Part shown: piece after piece, positions 63,716 through 64,000 of the stretch
Layout: each line of letters opens with the position of its first letter
How positions within the stretch are numbered: the first letter of the stretch is position 1
Assembly: GCF_000365425.1 (NCBI RefSeq)
Contig: NZ_AQOV01000001.1
Coordinates: 3,286,001 to 3,350,000 of the forward strand
Length of the DNA: 64,000 nucleotides
Source: Methylomonas sp. MK1
GTDB taxonomy: Bacteria > Pseudomonadota > Gammaproteobacteria > Methylococcales > Methylomonadaceae
Reading direction: 5' to 3'
Position numbers and translations under genes: made by a program
The notes under the pieces: generated by a model
Databases searched by the model: none
The model's input: the letters and a program-made list of their open reading frames with translations, nothing else
Told to the model about the DNA's origin: nothing

Positions 63716-64000
63716 CTATTTCGGTGCGCGTTTGCGTTCGTTTTCAGTCAATAAGATTTTACGTAGACGAATGGATTTAGGCGTCACTTCGACCAGTTCG
63801 TCATCGCTGATAAACTCCAAAGCTTGTTCCAGCGTCATTTTTTGAATTTTGGCGCAGGTCAAGCTGTCGTCAGTACCCGCGGCACGAATATTGGTTAAAG
63901 GCTTGGGTTTGGTTGGGTTAACCACTAAATCACTACTACGGGAATGGATGCCGACTAATTGTCCTTCGTAGATTTCATCACCATTAACCACCAACAACTC
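63716..64000 (-). CDS. typA: GTP-binding protein TypA/BipA, C-terminal end (5' part outside window)
   Basis: The 94 codons visible end at 63716 and continue past the window edge. The sequence ELLVVNGDEIYEGQLVGIHS, NPTKPKPLTNIRAAGTDDSL and FISDDELVEVTPKSIRLRKI is the conserved C-terminal domain of BipA, which sits in the ribosomal A site and helps 50S assembly or stress translation. A terminator lies 7 bp after the stop. Confidence 0.95.
   Translation of the reverse strand, partial: ELLVVNGDEIYEGQLVGIHSRSSDLVVNPTKPKPLTNIRAAGTDDSLTCAKIQKMTLEQALEFISDDELVEVTPKSIRLRKILLTENERKRAPK

Overview
The window reads as a chromosomal segment of a gammaproteobacterium, most likely a Methylococcales methanotroph close to Methylomonas. 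This is an inference. It rests on moderate GC, two secreted proteins with PEP-CTERM-like tails of the VPxPxAxWL type, a type II NADH dehydrogenase, and a generally gammaproteobacterial set of housekeeping genes (priA, guaB/guaA, dsbB, ribF, typA, yfbR, ycgL). No methane or methanol oxidation gene lies inside the window. No rRNA, tRNA, CRISPR array, prophage or intact insertion sequence was recognised.

Layout. 1-3.5 kb: the end of a large membrane sensor with two solute-binding domains, a secreted TPR-like protein and a CYTH protein. 3.8-5.8 kb: an AT-rich cassette of three unusual genes (75 aa, about 276 aa with a probable frameshift, and a DUF6339-like protein) behind a striking double palindrome. 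6-18 kb: sodB, a GST/TetR divergent pair, a polysaccharide flippase, ribF, a LOG protein, a PilZ membrane protein, then a run of overlapping genes (SPL-like radical SAM, SDR, voltage-sensor-type K+ channel, separate RCK subunit, dsbB). 18-28 kb: a DnaA-box module in front of priA, a DUF5765-like/nitroreductase pair, an NlpC/P60 lipoprotein, a PEP-CTERM metalloprotease and two linked envelope glycosylation proteins. 28-36 kb: dinB, DUF4389, DUF2333 and ycgL on the minus strand, then a CPBP protease, guaB, a methyltransferase and guaA. 36.4-37.7 kb: a gene-poor stretch holding a second copy of the DnaA-box module. 37.7-46.5 kb: a FecI/FecR pair without a receptor, a PEP-CTERM-like protein, RlpA, NDH-2, a structured repeat region, fumarase and a Uma2 protein. 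46.5-53.4 kb: a 98-aa gene flanked by phased repeats, a membrane AraC regulator, an SDR-DoxX/DUF2269/DUF4166 operon, an SRPBCC protein, an Old Yellow Enzyme reductase and small Tyr-rich secreted proteins. 53.5-60.9 kb: a complete NAD salvage regulon (pncA, pncB, nadE, nadM-Nudix) divergent from its likely repressor nrtR, then yfbR and a membrane retropepsin. 61-64 kb: REP-like hairpins, a second Tyr-rich secreted protein, a TauE/SafE permease and the 3' end of typA.

Genes that work together: guaB and guaA in GMP synthesis; pncA-pncB-nadE-nadM under an NrtR palindrome; the K+ channel and its split second RCK domain; FecI with FecR; TetR with GST through an operator placed between the -35 and -10 boxes. 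The most unusual items are the DUF6339 cassette with its 21-bp-phased double operator, the pair of 135-bp DnaA-box modules with identical geometry, the phased repeats round the 98-aa gene, and the split two-RCK channel. Annotation was done by eye; family names are recalled, not searched.
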